From positions 569,561 through 633,560 of the forward strand of contig FJUW01000008.1 of assembly GCA_900074885.1 (NCBI GenBank): 64,000 bases of DNA, given 5' to 3'. Each line of letters opens with the position of its first letter. The stretch's first letter is position 1. The position numbers and the translations under genes are program-made. The stretch comes from Rhynchosporium graminicola (taxonomy: Eukaryota; Ascomycota; Leotiomycetes; Helotiales; Ploettnerulaceae). A model generated the notes under the pieces. It was not told the DNA's origin. It made no database searches and worked only from the letters and a program-made list of their open reading frames with translations. Positions 1-10,212 of the stretch are shown one piece after another.

Positions 1-720
1 CAATAGCGGGATAACTAGCATGTAAGCTTCAAGGTCGTATGAAAAATAAAATTTCCACCCAGGTATCATATGATGTTACTTGAATTGATTCTCTCATGTC
101 ACGTAACTTCTTAATGATTTCACTAAAGTGACATCTCAGAAAACTAGTTTTCTACGAGTTCCAAATTCGGTGATTCGCAGACATAGTAGTCCGCATAATA
201 TCCAAGATTTATTTGGGTGCACGTAAGGTCGTCAAAGAATATCGCTTTGAGTTGTTAGCCACCTAGTCAAAGTCACTACTAGGTGACATTGGGGTTAGAA
301 GATCACAGAGTCATTGGAATCTGAAGATATTCTCTCGTGCACGGCCCATACTTTTGCAGACTCCGTTTTGCCAAGTAGTGCTAACCACCACTCAGTTTTT
401 GTAATTCCCCCGAAATAAGCCATCTCGTGATATTGGATTTGCAGCGATTAGCCCACACATTCGCCACTGAATCCAATAACGGAACTCAGTGATATAATGC
501 CTCATCTAGTCCCAAGACATGAAGAAAGACAAATCCCAACGCGAGCGCCAGTCATCTCAAATCAAGCGATACATGTCCAAAAGAGGTTGGCTGTGATTCT
601 CTTCATCAACGTTTGAATAAAAGACCCTAGACGTTTACGGGAACTTTGAAGGCTTTCTTCCCTTCATTCCAGGCTTAGCATTCCCGTCCTTGTATTATCC
701 TCCAGAAGGAGTCTGAGCTC
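1..720. other. gene-free interval
   Basis: No convincing coding region, RNA gene or repeat is visible. Only short chance ORFs occur, with no recognisable protein motif. It may be the 3' flank of the small acidic ORF on the minus strand that ends at 725. Confidence 0.4.
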
Positions 721-724
721 GAAC

Positions 725-1117
725 CTAGATTGCGTCGGATACAGCATCGGAGTTTTCAGAATCAGCAATTTCCGTATTGACTTCCTCTGCTTCTTCGTTA
801 TGGTCACTGTCAGCTGAGTGAGACTTTTCATCTGGATGTGGATGGGAGTCGGAGTCTGAGACGTCGTGATTATCGTTGTCTTCGTCGTCACCCTCCCCAT
901 TCACATCCTCGACGCCCTCAACATCCTCATCGTCATCATCAGAGTCCAAAAGCTCATTATTTTCCACGATGGTATGCCATTCTTCATGAGGACCTACCTC
1001 AGGTTCGTTTACAGTCCAGTCGGTACGCTCGACATAGCTAAAAAGCTCAGGTCCTGCATCACAGCCGCGCTGATTGAGGGTATCGAATTCAAACAGGCTC
1101 TTTCTCGCACGGTGCAT
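725..1117 (-). CDS. small acidic hypothetical protein
   Basis: A 130-residue minus-strand ORF starts with a true ATG (1115-1117) and ends with TAG. The first 50 residues are mixed (it begins MHRARKSLFEF). The rest is dominated by Asp, Glu, Ser and Asn (for example DSDDDDEDVEGVED), typical of a disordered acidic tail. I recognise no family. It could be a genuine small gene or the last exon of a decayed one, because no consensus introns or upstream coding continuation are clear. The overlapping plus-strand ORFs look like mirrors of the acidic codons. Confidence 0.35.
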   Translation of the reverse strand: MHRARKSLFEFDTLNQRGCDAGPELFSYVERTDWTVNEPEVGPHEEWHTIVENNELLDSDDDDEDVEGVEDVNGEGDDEDNDNHDVSDSDSHPHPDEKSHSADSDHNEEAEEVNTEIADSENSDAVSDAI

Positions 1118-1199
1118 AGCTTACCAGTATGTCTCAAAAATTTGGCAGCCAACTTGAAAGATGCAATAAATGTTCCCACATCATATGTATCAAATGCCG

Positions 1200-2542
1200 A
1201 CTAAAGATCTTTAACTGCAGTGCTGCCTTGCAAGCTGGCGCACATGAAGTCATAAAGGCGTTGATGACTTCGCATTAGTTGCACTTCCATCTATACTGTC
1301 AGCCTGTGCACTAGCCCGTTCTCGGACAACTATCGCTTGGGAAGACCCTAGTCACAATATTTTTCATTGAAATAGAGACCACAAGTGAACAGGCAAACTA
1401 AGTGATAAGCAGAAACCGTAGAGTGGCTTACAGTGATATTCAAAAGCAGACAGTAATACTTTCAAGGGTGGTCTTGGAAGTTCAAAATATTTGAGATTAC
1501 AAGGCTAGGACCCAATGAATGCTCATATCTAAGACTTCTATGGCTACATGGTGTTAAAACATCGAAATGGAAATGAGCGAAGATAAAGCCAATCTCTAGG
1601 GTGAACACGAGACTTGTAGCCTGGTTTCAGAATGTTAAGATCACATTAAGGAACTCTAAATTTTGTATGTCTTTCACAATGTAGACAAATAAGCGAGTCC
1701 ACGTCTTGGCAAGCCATGGCCGCCATTTGTGGTAAGAATAATTGCAGAATTCAGATTTACAATGGTAAAGCCGTTGTTCGGTCACAAGAATAATTCAAAA
1801 TCCATCAGTGGCCAGAGTCGCAAGAGAATTCCTCATTTATTTTCGTGTAAGAAAAGTGAAAGGCAGTATTCGCAGCCTTACAATTTCCGAGTAGCAAGAA
1901 GAGCCCATGATCAAATCCTGTGTTCCAAAGTGAAAAGGGTATGAGAATTTGGTGTTTTAGATCCCTCCAGAAATTTTATCCATCACACAGGATTTGCAAT
2001 ACCAGGAGATTGGAAATCTGCTGCTTCAAAAGGGAAAGAAACATGAGTATACCGCTGCAATGCAAGTGAGTTTCTACCAACCTCACTCCCGATGCGAGGA
2101 ACAATTGCGAATGACCTCATAAAGAAACTGCTAGCCCTGTAGAGCAATATCTGGCCCAGCGAGAGGGGGAAAAAATCAAAAAGAGCTCTTCCGTCATGAC
2201 CACTTCCTTCCCGATCCAATCTAAATTTTCTCATCAAACGTGTGATTCCATAGTCGAAGCTGCCAATCTTACACTATCGTAAATTAGGCCTTTCAGAGTT
2301 TAGATCAAGCCATCATTGAATGATCATCGCCGAGTGCGTGCAGTAACACGAATAAAGTGATTGAGAGTGAGATCAAAGGAAGGGTGCTTTCCAGCAATGT
2401 TTGATATGCAAAAAATTGTGCTCCGAAGTATGTCGAAACTCGAATAGTACACAAAATGGTTACGTACAAGACATGATTCACGGCAATGACTAGCGGCCAC
2501 CTTTTACTTAGGCATGTGTTTACAGTACATTGTCAAGTAATT
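1200..2542. other. gene-free interval
   Basis: Moderately AT-rich sequence with only short chance ORFs (the longest about 84 codons) and no recognised motif. Nothing I can annotate. Confidence 0.35.
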
Positions 2543-3297
2543 CTACAAGCCCCACAAGACTGTGAATATTTCACCCTTGCTGAATGACATGTCTTGCCGA
2601 AAAGGTGCCAACATCTCAAACGATTGGGCATACGACAAGAGGCACTCGTACATCTCGAATGCCTTTATCAACTGGGTCCTGGCTCTGCACTATGAGCTTC
2701 AAGTCGGACTCGATGACCGGGTATTCAGCCGTCACAGAAACAAACTCCAGAGCATGTTCTTCTTGGTCGATAAAATCGAGGATCTCAAAATGGGAGGCAT
2801 CTCTAATCTCGAACTTACTATTAACATTTAAATCCTAAGCCCCGATCTCGCGCAAGAGTCTGAGGGGTTTAAGAACAGTAACCACTTCTTGGTATTTGGT
2901 AACTTCGATCTCAACTCCCCGTGGGATTATGGCAACCTCGATGGAGGTAGGGGAGCCCCGGCTGATCGCACGGCATACTTCCAGTAAAATCCAAAGTGGA
3001 CGACTCTATTTTCAGATGAAGCGGATGCGCAGATGACAATTTTCTATTTCTTGACCTTCGGAAAATTCCGTTAAATCTCGGATCCTGGGATTCCAGCGGC
3101 TGGGAGCCCAGTATTCCAGAAACCTAGTCAATGGCGACACATTGACCCTGTGCTGTATCTGATCTGTGATTGGTGCGTGGGAGAGAAGACCTATCATGTA
3201 GAAGGTATTTTTGTCGTAAAGAAAGGGTGTGGCCTCCTCTTGGATTTGATTATTGTCCCTAAGAATGGCGGGGCATAAATCGTATTTGGCGTTATCA
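2543..3297 (-). pseudogene. relic of a fungal F-box-like hypothetical protein
   Basis: Read on the minus strand, a continuous but broken coding signal is visible. A segment near 3200-3270 reads like the 'inspected ancestor, Tyr-xx-Asn-Thr-Phe' part of fungal F-box-like/2EXR proteins (contains LYDKNTFYMIG). It is followed by an acidic middle (FEIRDASHFEILDF) and a C-terminal helix typical of the same family (AFEMYECLLSYAQSFE) ending VLWGL then TAG. The frame is broken by an in-frame TAG near 2827, by an apparent one-base insertion near 2663 (between 'DPVDK' and 'AFEMYE'), and by a shift near 3010. The family assignment rests on remembered pattern similarity, not a search. It is a decayed member of the family represented intact at 4697-5287. 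Confidence 0.5.
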
Positions 3298-3312
3298 CCT
3301 CAGGCCTCATGT

Positions 3313-3990
3313 TCACTGATCGACACGACGCTGCCGAGGAATGAGTTGACTAGGAGGATTGTGTAAACCATTTTCTGAATTCGAGTGTTGATAGCTCAAG
3401 AAACAATGCGGTGTTAGGTGACCCTTCGATGGCTGGACAATCATCACATTGAGAGGTTTGGCTAGACGACATAGCTCATCAAGAGCCGAAGTCCTTGAAA
3501 CAGTAGGACGAGGTCTATAATGGGCATCGTCAAGTGTGACATCGGCTCTCTCTTCCCCAGCCTCTTGATCTGCATCGGTAGATTCACCTTCTGACAAATT
3601 AAGTTTCTCTGAACCGCCTTCGTTGCTTGAGTACTCATGATCTCTGTGTCCGAAGTCTATCTCCTCGTTCGGATCTGAGACAGCAGTAATATTGTTTTTC
3701 TCGAGTGCTAAAGGCACTAGATCGTCATCTGTACCAATAGGAAGGGTACCTATCGATGTGGCACTGGCAATGAGTAGCTTGGAGCCCCGTCCGAGAGAAG
3801 CCAGACAAGGCGGTCCCAAAAAGCGGATTTAGAGGATGTTGTTATAGTAGGCCTTTTTGTCCCCCTTATACCCACCAATTGCTGTCGCGAAGCAGTGCAG
3901 GGTTTGTATGCGGCCTCGATGTTTGCAGATGCTCTTGATCTCTTAACAAGGAAGAGCTTCCTGCTACTTTCGACTATAAAGCACAGCACA
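3313..3990 (-). other. coding-like acidic segment, unresolved
   Basis: Two overlapping minus-strand frames are open here. The longer (168 codons, ending 3313) has no ATG at its 5' end and contains an acidic stretch rich in Glu, Asp and Ser, followed by a mixed tail. No start, intron or family could be settled. It may be a fragment of a gene whose 5' part is lost. Confidence is low. Confidence 0.2.
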
Positions 3991-4696
3991 CGTCGTGCAG
4001 AAGGCTCTTCTAGATTGAAAATGAAGCGGATGTAGTCAGTTCAGCTCTATGAAGAAAACTATATCAGTATAGGTATCAAAGGAGATATTGCAGACTGATA
4101 ACTTACAGGTTGTGCGTATTGATCTAGAGCCAATGAAGCACCATGCGTATCGAGACTCGGAGCTGAACGCAAAGAGCACACCCAAAAAGAAGCCTCGCAC
4201 TGCCAATTTCGTAGATAGTCTGCGACGAGAGGGACTGCCGAGCTGTGTCGAGGATTTCTGAGGAAGAAACGACCAGGCGTTGGAGATTAAGTGCTCTTGA
4301 TGCTACATTTATAGTACTAGTTCAGCTTATATAAATTGCTGGGCGCTGGACTATTCATCGATATCACATCGCCCGAACAACTGGTAGGTAGGTTTCCCGT
4401 TTCCTGGGTGAGAGCTAATAGAAGTGAAATAGACATTCATAGCTTTTCCACACCGAGAAGATGAAGAATCTCGCTCATGCTTTATACATCAGTACCTAGG
4501 GAAATGACGCAGTCATAGGACATCCGTGCTTATAGTTTGAGCTTACTTTTGTTTCAGCACGAACATCCATTCAAGAGACGCCGAGCCATTCTATGGATGA
4601 GTCTTGAAAGTACTTTTCGGGCTAATCCCATTGCTCGCCGTTCTACAAACATAAGTAAGCCACATGTTCGGATCACATCCTCGATTCACCGACGAT
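3991..4696. other. intergenic interval
   Basis: About 700 bp downstream of the F-box-like gene, with no supported gene. A 116-codon plus-strand ORF overlapping its 3' end (4537-4887) is mostly an antisense shadow. Confidence 0.35.
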
Positions 4697-5287
4697 TCAA
4701 ATATCGTAAGGTCTCGCCTGAGCTCCCACCTTCTCTTTATCAAACTGCTCGAAGTCCATCCCCTGTGGAGTCTTCATCGATCCCTGAAGCCATCGGACAT
4801 ACTCCGGGAAAGCTGTTACACTTCCATAGATCCTTGCGCGCTTTACGCTCCGTATGCCCTCAAATAGCCTCAACACTTTATAATTAGAGCTCCCAAATTG
4901 TGCCTGGGACACTTCAATAGATAGCTCTTCCACGCCCGTGAACGATTGCGTGGCTTTGTCTGCAGAGAAGTTTGGGTCACAGTCTAATCGTATACGAATA
5001 TGGTAACGCCGGATTAGGGATATCAGGCTTCTTTTGTGGATGGTCATGTAGTATAGTCGAAGACGTGGCATTTCTCCGAGAAGACTTGGATGGGCGAGAA
5101 ATGTGTTACAGCCGTAGAGAATCTGTTTGCCTTCTTTATAGACTTGACGACAGACAGAAAGAATTTGTGGATAGAGAGGAGGATCACCTAGGAGACGAGG
5201 AGTTGATAGAGACGGAAGTATGAGTAGATGGTTGTATATAGAGTTGCGGATTTCTCCTGGAAGATCCGTAAAAGATAATTTTGCCAT
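4697..5287 (-). CDS. F-box-like fungal protein (LPxEIRNxIY type)
   Basis: The intact ORF is 196 residues when started at the ATG at 5285-5287, giving MAKLSFTDLPGEIRN. An upstream in-frame ATG at 5347 adds 20 unlike residues. The N-terminal LPGEIRNSIYNHLLI is the F-box-like helix of a large fungal family. It is followed by YPQILSVCRQVYKEG and a 'LYGCNTF' motif, and the rest is a variable LRR-like scaffold. Family members are thought to bind Skp1-type adaptors, but for this copy that is inference and no substrate is known. It is transcribed divergently from the cystinosin-like gene, with 280 bp between starts. It is shorter than many relatives (about 250-400 residues), so a C-terminal truncation is possible. 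Confidence 0.7.
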   Translation of the reverse strand: MAKLSFTDLPGEIRNSIYNHLLILPSLSTPRLLGDPPLYPQILSVCRQVYKEGKQILYGCNTFLAHPSLLGEMPRLRLYYMTIHKRSLISLIRRYHIRIRLDCDPNFSADKATQSFTGVEELSIEVSQAQFGSSNYKVLRLFEGIRSVKRARIYGSVTAFPEYVRWLQGSMKTPQGMDFEQFDKEKVGAQARPYDI

Positions 5288-5567
5288 TGTGATATTCAAG
5301 GTAGCTGAATCGGCAGCCCACATGATATAAAAGTAGTTAAGCAACAAAAGATGGCTAGAAACCGGTCAGAAGGACTATGTTATAAAGGTGGAGTGATGCG
5401 ATTACAGTAGATCGCTGAGATAAGGCTTGCAGGGATCAAGATAAGCTTATTTGTCGTGCTTGAGGCTCGTGATCTCGACATTCAACTACCTTCAACTCCC
5501 CATTTTTGCCTAAATCCTGATTTCCATCTTCAAAGCTTCCATGAATTGATTTAACGACACGCCAACG
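5288..5567. promoter_or_regulatory. divergent promoter interval
   Basis: 280 bp separate the start codons of the F-box-like gene (minus) and the cystinosin-like gene (plus). It must hold both core promoters unless one lies further inside. A pyrimidine-rich tract (5480-5535) precedes the plus-strand ATG, as is common in fungal 5' leaders. No specific binding site is claimed. Confidence 0.4.
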
Positions 5568-6472
5568 ATGGCGTTCTCTTTTCTTGCGATTCTTTCCTGG
5601 TCTTTTGGCTGGATTTACACCACCTGCTGGTCGCTATCGTTTTATCCTCAGCCGATCCTGAACTATCGCCGACGTTCCACAAGCGGTTGCACGATCGATT
5701 TCCCGACTGTCAACATCCTCGGCTTTGTGGCGTACTTCATATCAAATGCTGCATTTCTGTACTCGCCCAGGATAAGGGGGGAATATGCCCTCAGGCACCA
5801 TGGACTCGAACCGACGGTCAAGTTCAATGATCTGGCCTTTGCGGCGCATGCGGTTGTATTGAGCGCGTTGCTTCTTTCGCAATTCATTCCTTCGCTGTGG
5901 GGTTTCAACAAAAGATCGAGGAGAGATCCAGGGGCCAGACCGAGCAAGCCAATCCTTGGCGTGTTCTTTGGAAGCATCGTCGGAGTTGCTATTGTAGCTC
6001 TGGTTGTTGCAGGAAGACATGACGTGGATGTCAAGACGGGGTGGGCATGGATCGATGTGGTGAGTTGCACTCCACAGGTTCTAGATTACGTATGGCAGTA
6101 TCTAATTCATTGGTTTAGATATATGCGGTTTCCTATGTCAAAGTTGTCATCACACTGGTCAAATATACTCCCCAAGTCATCACGAACTACAACAACAAGT
6201 CTACAGTTGGCTGGTCTATCGAGGGTATTCTTTTCGACTTCGTTGGTGGAATACTATCCGTCTTGCAGCTTGGCATAGATAGCTATTTGCAGGGGGACTG
6301 GGCTGGCATAACGGGAAATCCGGTCAAGCTGGCACTGGGCAACATCAGTGTGTTCTTCGATGTCATCTTCATTGCTCAGCATTATTTCATATACGCGAAG
6401 GAGGGAAAGATTCTGGAAGAGGACGAAGAAAGAGATCCGTTATTAGGTGAGAGGGAGGCGAGAATCGAGTAA
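5568..6472 (+). CDS. cystinosin-like PQ-loop transporter
   Basis: Two exons, 5568-6059 and 6119-6472, are joined by a 59-bp GT-AG intron (6060-6118) with a CTAAT branch site, encoding 281 residues. Two PQ-loop motifs are visible: FYPQPILNYRRRSTSG near residues 26-41 in exon 1 and YTPQVITNYNNKSTVGW at the start of exon 2. They are set in about seven hydrophobic segments, the layout of lysosomal/vacuolar cystinosin (human CTNS, yeast Ers1), a proton-driven cystine exporter. The acidic tail (DEERDPLLGE) contains an acidic dileucine-like motif consistent with vacuolar sorting. Length is slightly below animal cystinosin because the glycosylated N-terminal domain is absent, as expected in fungi. 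The exon 1 end and exon 2 start are in phase 0 and rejoin the conserved second PQ loop exactly. Confidence 0.88.
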
Positions 6473-6806
6473 CGCTCTGTATGAAGAATACCGGGGTGCT
6501 ACCACGATCATAGGATTGTGTGGTAGATTTGGATCACGAGAAATATGTGATACAGGTAAAATTACTTTGCTGGTATGTGCAGAAGTGGTTTCGCTTTTCA
6601 ATCACTTTCGAGTTAGAGAAAGCAAGGAAGAGAGTGTCTTAGATACCCAACAAGTATGTTTTTGCGAGGTTATTCCTCTCCATAGAATAGGGACCCTCTC
6701 GTGGCCGTCCACTACTATCAGACCACAGTTCCAATATCCTGAGAGGTCATGAAATCAGAGTCTAGTTACAGTGACTCACTAAACCCATACTGCGGAAAAC
6801 CAGGTC
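6473..6806. other. intergenic interval
   Basis: Convergent 3' flanks of the cystinosin-like gene and the following minus-strand gene. A chance ORF of 101 codons has no recognisable content. Confidence 0.4.
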
Positions 6807-7526
6807 TTATTGCTTCGAATCCATCAGCGGTTCGGACCACGCTCTTTGAATTGTTCCTTCCGCATTCGCGAGGATAGCCTCTATCGCCTTCCCATAGAGC
6901 AACTTCGCTTTCTCCAATTCTCGGACGGCAACGCCCCATAGCCTAATCTGCTTAGGGGCCGGTTGTCTTGGAGGTACGTTGGGGTCGATTGACTTCGAAG
7001 CTGCTTTCTTTACTTCAAATCTTGCCAGATCTGCAGCGAAGAACAATCGTGCTTTTGCCAAAGCTGTGTCCAAATTTTGACTGACGGTAGGACTAGGTTT
7101 AAGAACAGGTCCCATCGCAAGTTTCTTCTCGATAGCCCCGAGCTTGTCCGCCCAAACGATTTGGCACGCTCCTAGAGTTTTCTTTAGACCAGCAGACATC
7201 CTGTATAGCACGTCAGCCAAGATGCACAACTTTGGTACGAACCTGCCGAGGACGAACTCTTAACAGCCCTCGGCTGCCTCGATCTGCTTGGTGATGAAAT
7301 CAGCCTGCGCTTGGTACGCATCGAGAATATCTCTGCTCTTTCCCTCCTCGCCATCCTTCGTTTTCATGGTATCATCATCAACCTTGGTACACTCTGGACA
7401 TTTGTTGACCGCTTGCTGGGACTTTCCCCTCAGAAATAGGCTGATCCTGCCTTCGGCAGTAATGTCCTGATCGTTGAGTTGGAGTGATTTGTGGCCGCAG
7501 CTGAAAACCCAGATTAGACAAGCCAT
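6807..7526 (-). CDS. hypothetical protein split by an in-frame TAA
   Basis: The reading frame starts at ATG 7524-7526 (MACLIWVFSCGHKSLQL) and contains Cys/His pairs resembling a degenerate zinc knuckle (SCGH ... KCPEC). It stops at TAA 7260-7262 after 88 residues. The same frame then stays open for another 150 codons down to 6807, with helical Lys/Ala/Glu-rich content (for example AKARLFFAADLARFEVKKAA). So the gene looks like one unit of about 239 codons with a single internal stop. A spliced alternative (donor near 7318, acceptor just upstream of 7240) would remove the TAA but also delete plausible coding sequence. I do not recognise the family. It could be a small two-gene arrangement, a fresh pseudogene, or an intron-containing gene. 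Confidence 0.45.
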
Positions 7527-8601
7527 GTTGAGAATGAGCGTAAGGATGAATTTGCGTGAGAGTAGAAATGTGAGATTGAGTAATAATAGTTTGAATCCTG
7601 GATTTCGTGATTAGATATTCATGAGACAGAAAGTGCACGAGAGTGTGGAAATCTGATTGTGTGAGGTGGGTATAAAGTTTGGTGCAAATGGAATTTGCAG
7701 AGTTAAGGGAGGAGTTTTATTGCCGCGGTGAGTTGTGCAAGGTGAATATCAAAGCAGCAAGCTCGTAATTGAGAATTTGGGAAGTATTGAGCTTACTTTC
7801 TAAAGGTGAATCTGTCAATGGATGGGCTTAGGGCAAAATCTAGTCTTTATATCGTACTTTACGCTTCGGAAATGAAAGGTATGCCTGTGCTAAGCTGCTG
7901 TATTCTTACAATAGCCCCTCTAAATAAGTGGATTTAAGGTTTTTAATATCGAAAAGGCAGGACTGAGAGATCTTGCAGCTCCGTCTTATGATATTGTTTG
8001 GTTTCTTCCATTGGACAAGTCTTTTTGTTGACTATTTCAGTGCAGTGGGCCCAAATAAGCGAGACCTAGCCAACGATATCTTTTGGTCTCACGCGCTATC
8101 AATTCACAAATATCCAAATACAGCCAACTTCACGAACAATTCCACCGAGCCTACTAGTTCATATTACCTCGAAAAACGGAGAGGCAAAATATGATGGTAG
8201 TATCAGCTCTCAAGAGATGCGTCGGGATCCGGACATATCCTACGCAGTGTCCGCACGTGGAAAATCAGAAATCCTACCGTAAGCTTTCTCCTCTCCCGCT
8301 GAATGCGTTATCAGTGGAAGCTTCTTCCTTCCTTATCTTCTTATTTCCTTAGTAGTAGACTATATAAGATCGCTCTTCTACGATCGCTTATTATTTTCTC
8401 CCCACCCCTTGTTCTCGACAGGTCTACAACTCACAACTCTCCAAATTGCGCACTCGTCGGTCCATTCGGCTCCCATAGCTCCTGCAGATTCCGAAAAGTC
8501 AACAGCCAATGTGTGTCTCGTGCCGAAGTAAACACGATAATCGTACCTAAGCCGAGAAGCTACGCAGTCAAGTAAAGCGGGAGGGCAGGGAGGTCCGCAG
8601 A
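7527..8601. other. intergenic interval, no supported gene
   Basis: About 1.1 kb holding only chance ORFs of 60-90 codons on both strands. A pyrimidine-rich stretch at 8320-8410 could be part of a promoter or leader. No domain is recognisable. Confidence 0.35.
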
Positions 8602-8715
8602 ATGGAGTTAGAAATTGCAAAGGAAGATAGGGAGATTAAGTTTTGGAAGGCTAGGGTGCAGATTCTGGAAGGGAAGGGAGCTGTGGATTGTGAGATTCAG
8701 AATGACAAGATGTGA
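8602..8715 (+). CDS. very short coiled-coil-like ORF
   Basis: A 37-codon ATG ORF with strongly charged, helical composition (begins MELEIAKEDREIKFW, ends NDKM). It is too short to judge alone. It could be the last exon of a plus-strand gene or a chance antisense product of the minus-strand coding-like region that overlaps it. Confidence 0.15.
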   Translation: MELEIAKEDREIKFWKARVQILEGKGAVDCEIQNDKM

Positions 8716-9507
8716 TATGATGGGGATGCAAGGTCGGTGCTCGTAATTTCTGGTGGTCAGGGTGGTCTTCACTTGCGTATTGTTGAGTTGATCATACGGG
8801 TTGTCACAATTCCATCGCATGCTCTGAAGATGTGCTGCTAGAGTGCGAAACCAATGATAAAATTCTATCCATGCATCATTCTTGGTCTCGGACCTGTGGA
8901 GCAGATACGTTCGACACTGTATATCTCTCATAGCATTGAGAGAACGTCCTCGCAGGCCTGGAAAAGATGATCTCCAAGCCGGTTACTTTTGCCGCGAGCA
9001 TCCTTCTCCGGTGAATCCTAGTGCTTCGACCACTGCTTCTTATGTCAAAATTCCGTTCCATAGCTGTATCTGCTGGAAATATCTCTGATGGCGGCTTTGG
9101 AAATTTCGTTTTGTAAGTGACGATATTTGACCTGGGTTTGGAAGGCGGATTGTACATTAGAAGCAAGAACCCGTGCTGCAGCTTCTTTCCTGTTAGCGTC
9201 CACGACGTTGATTGTTGGAGCCGCGGAAGTAGGATCCCTGCTGATTCTGATGACTTGGCCTTCGATTGCCCAGAACGTATTTGTAGTCTTTAGAGAACAG
9301 ATTGTCATTGATAGGGCTCTTTTCCTCTGAAATACAATTACCATTGACCTCCGGCTCGTCCCAAGAGTCGCCATTTTCGGATAAGCCCTTAGATTTTGCA
9401 ACTGGGTCTGTGGCTCTCAAGCTTGAAATAATGATCGAATCGATATTGGAACTGTAGAAGTGAAAACAGCTGGCAAAGGTGAAAATGTGTGCTTCTTCAC
9501 AAGACAT
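8608..9507 (-). other. coding-like minus-strand region in several frames
   Basis: Three minus-strand frames carry protein-like segments in succession. They are an acidic N-terminal part (9193-9507, with SENGDSWDEPEVNGN), a helical middle (9045-9401, with NRKEAAARVLASNVQ) and a C-terminal part (8608-8931, with IEFYHWFRTLAAHLQSMRW). The order suggests one multi-exon or frame-shifted gene of about 250-290 residues. I could not fit consensus introns to every frame change, so it may be decayed. No family is recognised. Confidence 0.3.
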
Positions 9508-9696
9508 GAGAGATTCTACAAGATGTCACCCCCAAATATCACCCTAGCTAAATTTCAAGATCAGGGTAGTCTGGGTTTTGATTTGATGGTGTCAATTGAA
9601 TGCATAGTACACTTCATTCGTAGCTATCTGCCACAAGGGGAGCCTCATCCTGCGGTCTTGTACCATCTCAACTTCATGTATGTAAACACTATTCAT

Positions 9697-10212
9697 TTAC
9701 TTTCCTTTGAAGCAGCACAGGAAGATCTTGCCAAATTTCGAAGTACGCGACTTTGGCTGAACGACCTTATCTTGTCCCATATCAGCTCCAAGGACCCTAT
9801 CAATCTCCTCAAAAGCCCGATCGATTGCCTGCATCCCCTTCTCAACCTGCTCAGCGTTATCAGGCACAGTAGCTGCAGCATCATCTTCAGCCATACTATC
9901 CGACAAAGATCTCAGCGGTCCCGTAGGTGGCATTACAACAGCATCAGCTTCGGTGAGACTCAAGGTAGAAGTACCGTAATCTTGACATGTGACTTGTTGA
10001 GCAGCTCCCTTTTCTCTGGATTCGGTGACGATACGGTGGAGTCTGATGGCGTTGTTCTCCTTACGTTCGGTGCAATCGCTGCAAAGACTGTTTATGTGGT
10101 TCGTGATCACTGCTCTATTACGACCGCATTGGTTGACGTCGTCGGCGCAGGGGAACACCTTCATTGCGTCGAAGCACCCGCAGGTGTGTAAATTGATGCG
10201 TCCTACGCACAT
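9697..10212 (-). CDS. small Cys-containing hypothetical protein
   Basis: Single-exon ORF of 171 residues with a real ATG (10210-10212). The first 50 residues hold regularly spaced cysteines (MCVGRINLHTCGC, then PC, QC, and SLCSDC), suggesting a small zinc-binding module. A helical amphipathic stretch follows around residues 120-145 (AEQVEKGMQAIDRAFEEIDR), and the tail is basic and Cys-rich (ends LCCFKGK). Small 'MC...CG' proteins of this type are frequent and uncharacterised in Leotiomycete and Sordariomycete genomes; that is memory, not a search. The long plus-strand ORF over the same bases is a shadow. The start of another 'MCV' gene is seen at 63867. Confidence 0.55.
   Translation of the reverse strand: MCVGRINLHTCGCFDAMKVFPCADDVNQCGRNRAVITNHINSLCSDCTERKENNAIRLHRIVTESREKGAAQQVTCQDYGTSTLSLTEADAVVMPPTGPLRSLSDSMAEDDAAATVPDNAEQVEKGMQAIDRAFEEIDRVLGADMGQDKVVQPKSRTSKFGKIFLCCFKGK

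Noticed and set aside
5663..6070. 135-codon minus-strand ORF over the cystinosin-like gene
   Set aside because: Antisense shadow of exon 1, whose PQ-loop coding is clear.
9460..10191. 243-codon plus-strand ORF
   Set aside because: It overlaps the minus-strand Cys-rich gene and has no domain. Its composition is what antisense of that gene would give.
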